From positions 186,001 through 250,000 of the forward strand of contig NC_092410.1 in assembly GCF_009017415.1 (NCBI RefSeq): a stretch of 64,000 bases of DNA, read 5' to 3'. A program made the translations under genes and the position numbers. The notes under the pieces were generated by a model. It saw only the letters and a list, made by a program, of their open reading frames with translations, searched no databases and had not been told where the DNA came from. Positions 24,101-35,348 of the stretch are shown here, piece after piece. The DNA comes from Aspergillus flavus. Taxonomy: Eukaryota > Ascomycota > Eurotiomycetes > Eurotiales > Aspergillaceae. Each line of letters starts with the position of its first letter. The stretch's first letter is position 1.

Positions 24101-25042
24101 AGATCATCAGGACGGCTACATGCAGGTTGCAAAACTAAACCCAACGGATTGTCAATCCTTGAAGCGTTTTCGTACTATAGTGTATTGCCTTAAGACACAA
24201 TTCCCTGTTTTCAATGCATAAATTAGTAATTAATGATGACATCCCAGTCGAGAAGCGCAACTTTAGCCGACAATGGGATACGGAAGATCCTTCAACGATG
24301 GATTTGCTTGGAGATTATGCATACGGTGTGCAAGAAACATGAGCCATGAGATCCGACAGACTCTGTAACTTGATCGGATTCTCTTCACAAGACTCAAGAT
24401 AAGATGGATGCGGAATATTTTGTTTCCAGCCTGAAGTTCCTCAAGAAGTTCGATGCATGCAGATAGCCCCTGAGTCCACTTTTTGCAGTTTTGGTTGCCT
24501 CCGGGGGCGAGATGCATGGTGGGAATTGGCCCACACGCGGGCGGGACTGACTTCCCCCAGATGGACGGGAGAAGCAGGTGCCAAACATGCATCGAGCCAA
24601 TGCAACAGCACGATCTGGCGTTTAGCTCATGCAAGTCCTGGATGGAAGTAAAACACCCGTCCGGGGTGTTCGAGTGATCTGCCAACCAGAGGCATCCAAT
24701 GCGCTGACCCACCCAGTTCTAGGCCTCACTGAGTGGCATGTTTCCCTGCAACAGTTTGGCCACCTATCGTACTTTTGTGCCCGAGGGTGAGGAACCGGCA
24801 CCTGGAATAGCAATACGTTGGCTCAAGCAGGCGGAATGCATCAAGTCAGGCAGAATGCAAATAAAATACCACGAGCATCCCTCTGAACCAGAGCAGCTAT
24901 AAATACTGCCTGTGATCCTACTGAATCCATTGTCTTCTTCATCAGACACACAGCTTCCTTTTCCGCTTCGTCTTCCTTCTCAGAGAACAACACACTTCTA
25001 CACTTCTCGTCCTCTTCCACGTCAAAGTCGTCATCTATCAAA
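21140..25042. other. longest gene-free stretch, nothing clear seen
   Basis: Nearly 4 kb. Many 60-150-codon frames occur on both strands, the largest at 24263-24712 minus (149 codons), but none shows a domain and they overlap in conflicting directions. Near 21905-21925 lies GGAGTACGTACTC, containing a 12-bp perfect palindrome, and a second TACGGAGTA occurs at about 22068. The last 150 bases contain a TATAAATA element (about 24898) and pyrimidine-rich leader for the hydrophobin. Confidence 0.35.
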
Positions 25043-25425
25043 ATGCAATTCCGCTCCGTTATCGCCCTTGTGGCTTTCGCTACTGCCGTCACCGCTGCTC
25101 CCTGTGACAGCTGTGATGGTGGCGACTCTGGCGACTCTGGTGACTCTGGCAAGTGCAGCCCTAACCAAGAACTAAAGTGCTGCACCGGTCTCACCCAAGG
25201 CCTGAACCTCGGCATCCTGCCGGCCCTGTGTCTTCGTAAGTTTTGAATCTTGATAATTTTTATGTTCATCTCTAATCCCATATTAGCTCTTCTTGCCAAC
25301 TGCAACAACCAGGCCGCCTGCTGCGAGGCCAAAGGAGTGAGTGATTTCCTTTATCTTGGTTTGTGATACGGAACCTAACTTCATACCTGCAGGGACTCCT
25401 GAACTGTCTCACCATCCAGCTCTAA
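25043..25425 (+). CDS. small class I-type hydrophobin
   Basis: Surface-active secreted protein that coats spores and hyphae. Three exons (25043-25235, 25287-25336, 25393-25425) give 91 residues. After a signal peptide (about 1-18) the eight-cysteine hydrophobin order is complete: C, CC, C, C, CC, C (K-C-S...K-C-C...A-L-C...N-C...A-C-C...N-C). Two further Cys (P-C-D-S-C) come just before a GDS-GDS-GDS repeat encoded by a 9-bp tandem unit at 25121-25147. The spacing is compact and the protein is shorter than most class I members. The TATA element is about 145 bases upstream, and introns fall inside the cysteine core as in other Aspergillus hydrophobins. Confidence 0.88.
25121..25147 (+). repeat. 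9-bp in-frame minisatellite (GDS codons)
   Basis: Three tandem copies of GGCGACTCT/GGTGACTCT, in frame in the hydrophobin, encode Gly-Asp-Ser repeats. Copy number is likely to vary among strains. Confidence 0.8.
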
Positions 25426-26327
25426 GTTCATCGCATTTCACCACCGCGAGTAACGATACACGGGCGATGTCCGGTGGGGGAGTGATGCGCGACTCGGTAA
25501 ATGGATATGTCTTACTACGGTTGGGCGGTGACAGTCTTCTTCCAGCATCTAGGTGTACACGGATTGTCCTAGGTCCGAGGTGTGGAAATTGAAATATTAG
25601 ATTACATCGCTATGAAAGCTCAATGCAACTTTGGCTGTATGTATATCGGAAAACTACCTTGCATAATAACCACGAATGTAGAGTGAGCGGCGATCCTCTC
25701 TGCTGATAAACGGTGTATTTTTGCTTTAAGTGAATTAAGCACACGATTCATAGAGTTGTATGTGAATAATGTGGCAATGAATCGAGAGAGATCTAAAGAT
25801 ATATATTTGCGCGTTCCCATGGGGATACATATGTAACCCTTCCACACGGAAGGGCAATCAATAAACTAAAACTAAAATAAAATAAAATAAATCTACACTC
25901 GTAGAATGAATGACTTAATGAATAAGTATAGACCAAGTACACCGGATATTAGTAGTATTTAAAAAGTCAATATTAGAATAATGTCAATCTCCATATGAAG
26001 GCAGTGCCATTCACCAGGGTTCTTTGAACTTCTACCCTAGGAGTCGGAAAGGCGAAAATATATATATTCTTAGGGAGCTTGACACAGAGCACCCCCCCCC
26101 CCCCCCCCCCCCCTAATATAGAAGACAGAAAAAAAAACCAACCCTGATTCAAGATACACCGGGGAAGTATGAATGATGAATTATTTAGCAGGGCAACATA
26201 TAGAAGCCTCAAAATGGAATCTGACAAAACTATGTCGGGGTCAAACTGGATTCCCAAACTCAAGTCGTATGGACGGTCACTGCTTAACACACATTTGACA
26301 ATATTACACGACAGCTTACAAGCAAGA
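25426..26327. other. intergenic with simple repeats
   Basis: Hydrophobin 3' flank. It contains an A-rich TAAAA-type microsatellite at about 25862-25891 and a homopolymer C run at 26092-26113. No gene is seen; the minus-strand frame at 25973-26434 runs through the tRNA and is a shadow. Confidence 0.5.
26092..26113 (+). repeat. 22-base poly-C run
   Basis: This is an uninterrupted run of C on the plus strand, about 215 bases upstream of the tRNA gene. Runs of this length are prone to slippage and to sequencing error, so the exact length is uncertain. Confidence 0.9.
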
Positions 26328-26399
26328 TCCGGTATAGTGTAACGGCTATCATACCTGTCTTTCACACAGGAGATCGGGGTTCGATTCCCCGTACCGGAA
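26328..26399 (+). tRNA. tRNA-Glu (anticodon UUC)
   Basis: A complete 72-base cloverleaf can be drawn. The acceptor stem TCCGGTA pairs with TACCGGA at 26392-26398, with discriminator A. The D-arm contains GTGTAACGGCTATCA, the anticodon arm CCTGT-CTTTCAC-ACAGG has anticodon TTC, and the T-arm CGGGG-TTCGATT-CCCCG is perfect. The conserved A- and B-box positions are present. No intron is present and CCA is not encoded, as expected in eukaryotes. Confidence 0.96.
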
Positions 26400-26635
26400 T
26401 TTCTTTTTGTTTTGGTCTTTGTCAACTGCCGCAAGGAATGCCTAAGGCTTCAAGACGCGAGCTTCGTCTAGATGCAGCTCTTGGCTAGTCTTTCACACTC
26501 TACTTACACCACTACATCCCCTATTGTTGTTGTACTAAAATCCTTCATAGGTATCCTGACTCAAGGCTGCCTCATATCATTACCCACACTCCTTCATCAC
26601 TATAGAAAAGTTGGAAGATATTGACCAAGGTAGTA

Positions 26636-27979
26636 ATGGCTCAGAAGGGTCTCTGTTGGAAAGAAGACGAAATGGGCGAGCTTGTCCATACAGGGACAAG
26701 CTCGCCCGATATCTCTGTCATCAGATCCCTCGCAATGAAGCATCTGCCCGGAAGCTATGATACTATGGATGTTGCATTTTTCGCGGAAGGTTCCTTCAAT
26801 AAGTTATACTGCGTCTCTTCGCCACACCTTCCACAGGACTACCTCATACGTGTCGCATTGCCGGTGGACCCCTTTTTTAATAGGGAGAGCGAGGTCGCTA
26901 CGCTTGCATACATCCGCAAATACACATCGATCCCTGTGCCCAAGGTACTAGCATTTTGTTCATCATCAGAGAGCGAGCTTGGGTTTGAATGGATTCTGAT
27001 GGAGAAGATTGGGGGTGTTCCCTTGTTAGATATTTGGGACGAGATGCCAGTTGAGGCAAAGGAAAGCTTGCCTACAGAGATCTGTGGATACCTCAAAAGT
27101 CACCAGGATCTTCAATTTATAAAAATTGGGAGTCTTTATTTTTCTTTAGTTAGGGAACGAGTCGGCACTAGAGACTTCGGTGGCACGCTGCAGGCTATAC
27201 CAACCAATACAACACTTGACTGCGGCATTAACACAGACTTTGTGATCGGCCGTGCTGTTTCCCTTTGGTTCTTTAGAGACAAGCGCCTATCCCTCTCTGC
27301 CGATCGTGGTCTTTTCCCATCTTCATATCAATTCATGATGGCGAAAACACAAATGTAGATCGAGCGGATCAAACACCTTTCCCCTCTCCCTACAGATGAC
27401 TTTTATTCAGAGACGGACGAAGTTCTTGCAGAGGAGCAAGACGATGTTTTGGATACGTGCTACAGTCTAGAGAAGCTTGTGTCTTATATCTTCCCCCCAC
27501 CGTGTGAACAGTATGAAGATGAATTGCTTTACCATGATGACCTTTCAGCTTCCAACATCCTTGTGGATCCGGTGTCATATCATGTTACCGGTATAGTTGA
27601 CTAGGAATGCGTCTCCATCCGTCCTGCATCTGAAGCGACAGAGTATCCCTTCTTCCTGAGAGGTATTGACGTGCAAGAACCGCCACCGCCCCGGATACCA
27701 GGGACTATCGAGCCCGAACTCCGTGAAATACGAAAGGACTGGGAGAAGGTTTGCCTGCGACGTCTGTACACACAGACGTTACAGAATCATATTGAATTGT
27801 CACCAGACATAATGCGCAAACGCAAGTTTTCCGATTGCTTAGAAAATATTGAGATAAATTGGACAGCATCTCGATATTGGGCACGAGGGGTGCTGCAAGA
27901 AGCTAGGCCATCGAAGAAGGAACCAAACCAAAGACACCAGACTCAATGTGTCAGACTTGATGCCACCCTTGATGGCTAA
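26636..27979 (+). pseudogene. APH-fold kinase gene with two in-frame TAG codons
   Basis: One continuous frame of 448 codons from ATG 26636 to TAA 27977-27979 encodes a fungal aminoglycoside-phosphotransferase/choline-kinase-like protein. It is interrupted only by TAG at 27356-27358 and TAG at 27602-27604. Conserved pieces are N-K-L-Y (about 26800), L-I-R-V-A-L-P-V-D-P, I-P-V-P-K-V-L-A-F, W-I-L-M-E-K-I-G-G-V-P-L, the region around the first stop (S-S-Y...A-K), and the catalytic L-Y-H-D-D-L-S-A-S-N-I-L-V-D-P at about 27525-27570. It continues G-I-V-D-stop-E-C, where relatives have G-I-V-D-W-E, so the second stop is TGG changed to TAG. The first probably replaced CAG or TGG. No frameshift occurs in 1.3 kb, so inactivation is recent or readthrough is possible. 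Members phosphorylate small molecules; the substrate is unknown. Confidence 0.82.
26674..26707 (+). repeat. perfect 14-bp inverted repeat (hairpin)
   Basis: GGGCGAGCTTGTCC and its exact reverse complement are separated by a 6-base loop (ATACAG). It lies 38 bases inside the APH-like reading frame and would form a stable GC-rich hairpin in RNA. Confidence 0.9.
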
Positions 27980-30668
27980 GTGACCCTTGTGGGCGACGCT
28001 ATAGCATCGATGCAGGTGCCACCAATGGTGATGCCTACCCCCAGCGACCAGCGATTGCCTCCTTTACCATAGCCCTTCATGCCAAATGTTGATTTGTGAT
28101 ACATTAGCAACCTGCGTCTTGACTTATGTACGCCTCAGTCTCTCGACAAGACTTTGGGAACCCCCACGATGCTTCAAAATTTAAACATGCAAGTGCCTCG
28201 ATCGCAGAAAAGGCCAGTACAGCAACGGGGCTGGTTCTGTAGTCCGCAAGAATTATACTGCATCCCACAAGGCTGTGATCATGGTTTCTTTTGTTAATAT
28301 TTTCAAGCGAAAGACTAGTCGCCAGATCATGGAACACGTACCGGACGCATTCCTTCATTCAGGTTGTCTACTGACTCAGTTCTCGGAGCAGCGACACTAA
28401 AATCAACAAACATAGTGAGAAGCACGTAGTAGGGCTTCATCTGGAGCCAGCTAGGTATTACTGATTCTTTCCAAGATAGCTAGGTCTTCAGTTTCTTGAT
28501 GGGATAAAGAAAGATATCGTGTTGGAGCTCGGGGAGATTCTTATAGGCTTTCTGACATCATATTCAATGTCCGTTCGGCACGCCAGAATAACGTTCCACG
28601 GTTACATCCATCGTTGTCTTAGGTATTTTGATTACTCGAAAACATGTCGCACCAAAACGGTCGTTTTACGCGTGACAGGATACGCCTGCACAGTGTCGCA
28701 TTCGCCTGTTCTCTCTGTGTGTCGGGGCTTTTTCGGCTCCACTAGTGTACCCACGACCTCGCACCGGCGACATGCATTGACGTTTAAAGCTTCCTATTGC
28801 AGGTCTATCGCGGAATTGCTCTATTTCGTTCACAGACTTGTACAGATAGCACAGCTATGATGATTAAACGATTTATGCATTCCCTCATGAAGCATTTAGG
28901 CATAACAACATGGGCTTTGTGCACAGCTATGAACAAGTGATTCCGCTACAGGCTCGAATCTTCACACTTCCTCCCTTATACTGGCCACAAAGGCACCCCG
29001 AATATCCAAGTCTCAGCGGTACTGAAGCGGTATTGTTTCGGTGATTCACTACAGACACCGCTTGTGATGCTTCCTTGGACCGGATATGCTGTACATCTGG
29101 CCTCCAGCATTGCATTCTCATATGATTGCTATGTCATCTAATCAATATGGCGACGATGGGAATACATCAATGAGAAATTCAATATACTAGACATCGAAGT
29201 AACCACCTCACCGGCAGAAGAGTGAAGAAAGCTATGCAAGCATACAGCTGCAGTGGTCTTCATAAGCTCGATGACATAGGATTCCGTACATGGTAGGAAC
29301 CGGTACAATGTAGGTGCTGCCTACCATTATCAGAGCTCTACCCAGTAGTTTTGTCGACTAAGGTTAGTTAGGGCTTTGTCTATAATGCCGTCGGGATGCG
29401 AATCATTCTTAGTGACAAGCGGATACGGAATAGAGGTACGTCGTTCGAAAGGTAAACAAGATCTAAATCGAGGGCAACCACATGGATTGGTCATAGGCCT
29501 AGGGACACGCTGTTGCTCGAAATCTCGGATTCAGGGTCATTTTCCTTGACCTCGGAAGTGAGGTACTGATGGCTCTAGGCATAAGCCATGGAAGGGATAT
29601 TGTTGGCGATGCTGTGGGGACAACGCAGCCACGCTTCCAGCGAAACTCAGAAAAAGACCTCTAGGGATGAGACCAAGGCCTAATGTAACCTCAGTCGTAT
29701 TACTCTGATTGTCCATAGGTTGCTGTCAAACGTCGGCCACGGCGGTAGTACTTCCAATTTGGGGAGAAACAGAAGTTAGACAATAACCTTGCCTGCACTT
29801 GCGTCAGGCTTCACAAACAGTGGGATGACAGGATGTTTTCGTACGACATAAATAACTGCGACGGTGAGGTGGCAGGAGCTCTCCGTGTAACATGCGACCG
29901 ATGGAAAACAGATAAAGAAAGAAAGACGACGAAGAAAACTGGAATATCGCTAATGTTGTTGCTATGGTGCTTCTTCCCAACACCCAGCCACCGGTCAAGA
30001 TATCAATAATTCCAGCGATCCCTACTCGACCCAGAAAATGACCATGCAAGCCTAGCAACTCGGACTATTTGGCATTGGGTGTCAGCAAGCTCTAAATAAG
30101 TACCACCCTTGATAGAAAACGAGGGTTGTGCGTAGGGGCTCCTTAGCAGGGCTGCTTGTTATTGCCACAGTTTCAGTAAAGACCCTCTTGGATGTATAGA
30201 AACTTTCCATGCCGCTCTAGACAGAACTAGGGAGGAGTGATAAATACCAAAGTCGCCCTGGATGACATGGTTGAAAGTGGAATATGGGTGTTGGGATTCA
30301 ACCCTGACAATGACCGTCGCTTTAGGAGGGCTGTCAGATAATGTGACCTGGTGTAGCCCTCTTTCTCGTTTGACTGTCTTTCCCTCACTTGGTCTTGCCT
30401 ACTATGTCAATCGTTCAATTTCTCCAGTCGTTCCTGCTCTCCTGGTGGTTCATTAGCAGTCAGAGGTTGGCTTACTGTCAGCCTGTCGTTCCTTGTGTGA
30501 TCTGTTTCTCTTTCTCTTTTTCTCATCATTCACTTCTCCTCACTTTGCCTTTCTTATTGCCCCCCAGCAACCGCAGAGTAACCACCACAGTGTTTTCGGT
30601 ACAACAATAATTATCGTCAACAGCCCTAGATTATCCTTTTTACGACTCTACGACAACAAAGTCTCATC
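27980..30668. other. long intergenic stretch, no gene seen
   Basis: No domain or exon chain is recognised in 2.7 kb. The last 300 bases are pyrimidine-rich (CTCTTTCTCTTTTTCTC near 30500-30525) and are probably promoter and leader of the glucanosyltransferase. Confidence 0.4.
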
Positions 30669-32442
30669 ATGAAGCTGTCCATTGTCTTGCTGGGCACTGT
30701 GTTGGGGACAGCCTTGGCTGATGTGCCAACTATTGTCGCGAAGGTGGGCGCTGAATGGAGGATTGTAACTGTCGTACAGCAACGCTGACAGTCGCGCTTG
30801 TTAGGGATCCAAGTTTTTCTACAGCAACAATGGCACTCAGTTGTGAGTATACAGTTCCTCCTTGAATGTTTGGCTCCTACTGACTGGTTGATTCTCAGCT
30901 TCATTCGCGGCATTGCTTACCAGCGTACGTGGCCACTTCCTCTCTGTGTGCCTTGTGTTATCTCATTAACCATAGTCGCCATCATCAGAGGAACACACGG
31001 GCGCAGGCGACATGAAATACACCGACCCCCTTGCGGATCCAGCGGCTTGCGAGCGCGACGTCCCTTACTTCACCAAGCTGCGCACCAATGTAATTCGGAC
31101 GTATGCCGTTGACCCATCGAAGAACCACGATGAGTGTATGAAGAAACTCGCTGATGCTGGCATCTACCTCATCTCTGATCTTTCCTCTCCGACCGAATCC
31201 ATCGAGCGGGAAAACCCCAAATGGGATCTTGATCTCTACAAACGGTATACAGATGTGATTGACGCGTTCGCAAAGTATGATAACGTTATTGGATTTTTCT
31301 CCGGAAATGAGGTTGCCAATGCCAAGAATAATACTGCGGCAATCGCCTTCGTCAGGGCAGCAGTCCGGGATATGAAGGCCTATATCAAGCAGAAGAAGTA
31401 CCGCGACTCATTGGCGATCGGATACTCTACCGATGACGATCAGTGGATGCGTGCCGATGTTGCAAACTACTTGGTCTGTGGAGACAAGGACAGCCAGATT
31501 GATATGTTCGGGTATAATATCTATGAATGGTGTGGGAAGTCTTCCTTCAAGGAGTCTGGCTACGAGGAACGTACCAAGGAATTCTCCAATTACCCCGTTC
31601 CCGCCTTCTTCTCGGAATATGGATGCAATAATCCTCGACCTCGGCCATTTAATGATGTACCAGTGCTCTATAGCGACCAAATGAATGATGTCTGGAGCGG
31701 CGGCATCGTGTACATGTACTTCCAGGAGGACAACGACTATGGTCTGGTCACCCTGGATAAATCGAAAATCAGTACCTTGTCGGACTTCAACAGCTTGTCG
31801 TCTCAAATTCAAAAGGCGACCGCAACGGGCGTGAAAAGTGCCGACTATCGCCCTACTGCCAGTGCTCGGACTTGCCCCAAGGTGGGTGACGATTGGCAGG
31901 CCAACGCCAAAGACCTTCCACCAACCCCTAATGCAGATCTCTGCAAGTGTATGGAAGAAGGCCTCACTTGTGTGGTCAAGGACTCGGTGTCGGAACAGGA
32001 GTATGGAAAACTTTTTGGGATGATCTGCGGCAACGAGGGCGTCTGTGATGGACTCGCCCGTGATGCGATCAAGGGGAACTTCGGTGCATATGGCATGTGC
32101 AGCGCCCGACAGCAGCTCTCATTTGTTCTGAACCAATATTATCAACAACAGAGCAAGGAAAACCAGGCTTCGGCGTGCGACTTCAAGGGAGCTGCCTCCA
32201 CCAAAAAGGCGAGCAAGCCCACGGGTACCTGCTCGTCGCTGCTGGGACAAGCTGGTTCTGCTGGTACTGGCACGGTCTCGTCCAAGCCAACCGGTAGTGG
32301 CAGTGGCGGTAGCAGCTCCTCCACATCAGACTCTGCTGCCGGCCTCATGATAGCACCACGATCAGTTCAGGCTGGTGCTTGGCAGATCGGGGCTTACCTG
32401 GTGACGGCGATGGTGACTGGTGCTGGCATGATCGTGCTGTGA
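30669..32442 (+). CDS. GPI-anchored beta-1,3-glucanosyltransferase (GH72 with X8/CBM43)
   Basis: Cell-wall enzyme of the Gas/Gel/Phr family that cuts and rejoins beta-1,3-glucan chains at the plasma membrane. Four exons (30669-30743, 30805-30842, 30899-30924, 30989-32442) give 530 residues. It has a signal peptide (about 1-17), then a GH72 domain with K-G-S-K-F-F-Y and F-I-R-G-I-A-Y-Q-Q. The catalytic acid/base is in F-F-S-G-N-E-V (Glu154) and the nucleophile in F-F-S-E-Y-G-C-N (Glu256). A cysteine-rich X8/CBM43 module follows (about 355-445, from [10 protein letters not shown]), then a Ser/Thr/Gly-rich stalk and a C-terminal hydrophobic GPI signal. The X8 module places it in the GH72+ subgroup (Gel3/Gel4-like rather than Gel1-like). 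I set the third intron end at 30988 because it restores Y-Q-Q-E and the frame. Confidence 0.93.
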
Positions 32443-33447
32443 GCGACTATGTCTTATAATGACTGCACTCTTGATGTGGGTTCATTCCTTTTTATGTGTA
32501 TCCAACTGTTTTGCATTCTCAACCTATGTTTAACCTTTTACCCACTGTACCTTACTGCCATTCATGACAACAGTTGCGTTACTTGGCCGTATTCACTAGA
32601 GATGCTTCAAATGAAGAAGTAGAAACTCGTCTCTGAGACTAGCGCCTCCAGCAGGTAGACAGGCCGTTCGCGAGCTTTTGGCGCATCTAGTATGCACATA
32701 CCATTGTAGGGGGTCTAGGATCTGTCTCAATCGAAAAATGTGAGATTCGTTCACGAGAAAAATTGTCGTATGGACATAGACGCATAGAGAGCATGGCTAC
32801 CCACAGATCAGAGTGGTTGCAGGTCAGCTAGACCCTACTCCTCGCTGTTCGCGCTCGACAACCTTCATGTCCAAATTCATTCCAGAACCTTGGTAAGATC
32901 CGTTGTGGCTTCTGAGAGACAGCGAACGGAATCCGCTAGTGACTCTTTAGGAGCCAGTGGACATCAAGACGGCCGGCCATCACAAGTTGACCTCTTCCTG
33001 TTCGTCAAGTAGCACAGTCGCAGGATGAGTCCCCCTAACATATTTTTCCAATCACGGACTGCCAGTGTCTAGAGCGCACTGGCTGGAGATCCCTGGGCGC
33101 ATATCTACCACTCTGCTGACGACTGGAAGGAGCGGGGTACGTATGACAATAAATCCCACTCGCCAGCAAGAGAGACCTTTGTCCCTATATTTAATTGGGG
33201 CGCTTTGGTCGCGGACGCGTCTGGCTCCCTGGTTGGTTGGTTTCCTTATCTAGCGCGTCGTATTCGATGCCGCCAGACATTGGCACAGCTGACTGGTACT
33301 GAGCACTGGGCGCCTTAAGCAGAGTACTCCTTATATAAGGACGGTGGAAATCTCTCTTCTGTAATAACCAACCAACGCCCTACTCACTCCAACAAATGCC
33401 AAGATAAGGACCGTCAAGTAGCGAAAACCAAGCGGTTAGGTCCAGTC
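32443..33447. other. intergenic with promoter of the monooxygenase
   Basis: No gene is seen. A 12-bp palindromic TATA element (CCTTATATAAGG, 33329-33340) lies about 110 bases upstream of the monooxygenase start and is the probable core promoter. Confidence 0.5.
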
Positions 33448-35348
33448 ATGATAATGGAAACGCCACTAGCTGATCTGGCCATAATTGGTGCTGGTAAATT
33501 CACCTCTCTCATATTCTTAGACTCTTTTGCCCTATAAAATTGATCGCGACAGGCTGGCACGGTCTCGCGGCCGCCAAAACAGCCCTCGCGCTCGATCCCA
33601 GTGTCAATCTGGTGGTTCTGGATTCCGCCGCTTCAGTGGGGGGTGTCTGGGCAGAGGAACGCTTATATGCGGAACTCAGGACGAACAACCGACTGGGATC
33701 ATACGAATATGGTGACTTTCCTATGAGGGACATCATTCCAGGTTTGGTGAAACCCGGTGAGCATATGGCAGGCAGAGCGATGCATGAATATCTGAAAGCG
33801 TACGCTGCCCACTTCGGGATCCGCGACAAAATCAAGTTGAATTGCAAGGTTGACAGCGTGGAATACTGCGAGAGAGGTGATGGAGGGGGAAAGGAGTGGG
33901 TCATTAAATGCACAACAACAACAGAACCAGGACACGAGAAGAGCAATACCATACGGACGCGGAAACTGATACTTGCTACGGGCCTTACCTCGCAGCCGCG
34001 TATTCCTACATTCTCTGGCCAGCAATCTTTTGGCGCGCCATTGTTCCACGCAAAAGATTTCGTCCGTTACCAAGACACCCTCTTCGCTAAACCCAGCTAT
34101 GACAACACAGGCGACCAACATGAAGGCGCCGCTCGTGACGACCACACACCAGTAACGGTACTCGGCGGAAGCAAGTCCGCGTGGGACACTGTCTACGCCT
34201 GCGCATCAAAGGGACACCGCGTCAACTGGGTCATTAGACCGTCTGGGACTGGGCCCGCGTGGGTGAGCCCGGCCGCTGTTTTCTCGCCCATCAACCTCCT
34301 CCTCGAAAGCCTCCCTGTCGTGCGTGCCTTGGGCTGGTTCAGCCCCTGCGCCTGGGTGAGCCACCCGATACGCAACTTCTTACATGGGACATGGTTGGGT
34401 AGTATTATTGTGAGTCTGTTCTGGGCCTCCCTGGAGTGGGATATGGTTCGGGTCAATCGTTACAGCGATCACGAGGAGACGGCGAAGCTAAGACCCTGGT
34501 TTAAGCCTATCTGGATCGGGACCGCGGTGAGTATTATCAATTTCCCGGGTGATATCTTTAGATTGATCCGGCGGGGACTAGTGAAGGTGCATATTGCCGA
34601 TATTGAGCGGCTGGAGCCTTTTCAGGTCGTTCTGTCCAACGGCGGCGACATGCTGGACACGAGGACACTTATCCTGTGCACAGGCTGGAAAGTATCTCCA
34701 GGGATTAGGTTTTTGCCGGATGGAACCGAACAAGAGATGGGCTTCCCGTGGGCTGCGGACCCAATTGATCAGGAGCTCGTTAGGCAGGCCCGCAGAGACA
34801 TATACACGCGTCTGCCCATGCTCCACAGCGGCCCAGAGAGAAGGACCTACCACACGAAGGGCGCGGAGGGTCAAACACACACTAATGAAACCATTCGGCA
34901 CCCCTTCCGTCTCGCGCGCTTCATTGTCCCCCCAGGACTATGGGACGACCATAGCATCGCCTTCCTAGGAACCGTAACCACGTTCAACACGCCCTTGATT
35001 GCCGAAGTGCAAGCCCTGTGGGCACTAGTCTACCTTAACCACGGCTCTGAGCTTCACCATCTTCATCAAGACAAGGAGTCAATAATCAACGAGACAGCAC
35101 TACACACAGAGTTCTGTGCGCTGCGCTCCCCGGCGGGCCATGGGGTGCGGACTGCGGACTTTGTCTTTGAAATCATGCCGTATTTGGATCTCTTGCTTGG
35201 GGATTTGGGCTTGAAGTCTGCAAGGAAGGGGTCGTGGTGGAAAAATTTGTTTGTTCCGCATCAGCCGAAGGATTATGCGGGGTTGGTGGAGGAGTGGAAA
35301 GGTCGACGATCTATATCCCAGGACGGGCGGAAGGTCAAGGTTACTTAG
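33448..35348 (+). CDS. flavin-containing monooxygenase (FMO/BVMO-like)
   Basis: FAD- and NADPH-dependent oxygenase of the dimethylaniline/N-hydroxylating monooxygenase superfamily. Two exons (33448-33493, 33553-35348) give 613 residues. The FAD Rossmann motif is at the N-terminus (I-I-G-A-G-W-H-G-L, residues 12-20, split by the intron), followed by V-V-L-D-S as the adenine-ribose binding strand, G-G-V-W with E-E-R-L-Y, and L-A-T-G-L-T near residue 155. A second nucleotide-binding motif, V-L-G-G-S-K-S-A-W-D near residue 215, has Lys-Ser where many relatives have Gly/Ala-Ser. L-C-T-G-W near 395 is the conserved late motif. Central hydrophobic stretches around 250-310 suggest membrane association, as in many fungal members. 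It stands alone with no tailoring partners, so the substrate is unknown. Confidence 0.87.

Noticed and set aside
24263..24712. 149-codon minus-strand open frame with several Cys
   Set aside because: Long for chance, but no motif or exon partner was found, and two plus-strand frames overlap it.
25973..26434. 153-codon minus-strand frame with a poly-Gly stretch
   Set aside because: The Gly run is the reverse of the poly-C tract, and the frame runs through the tRNA-Glu gene.
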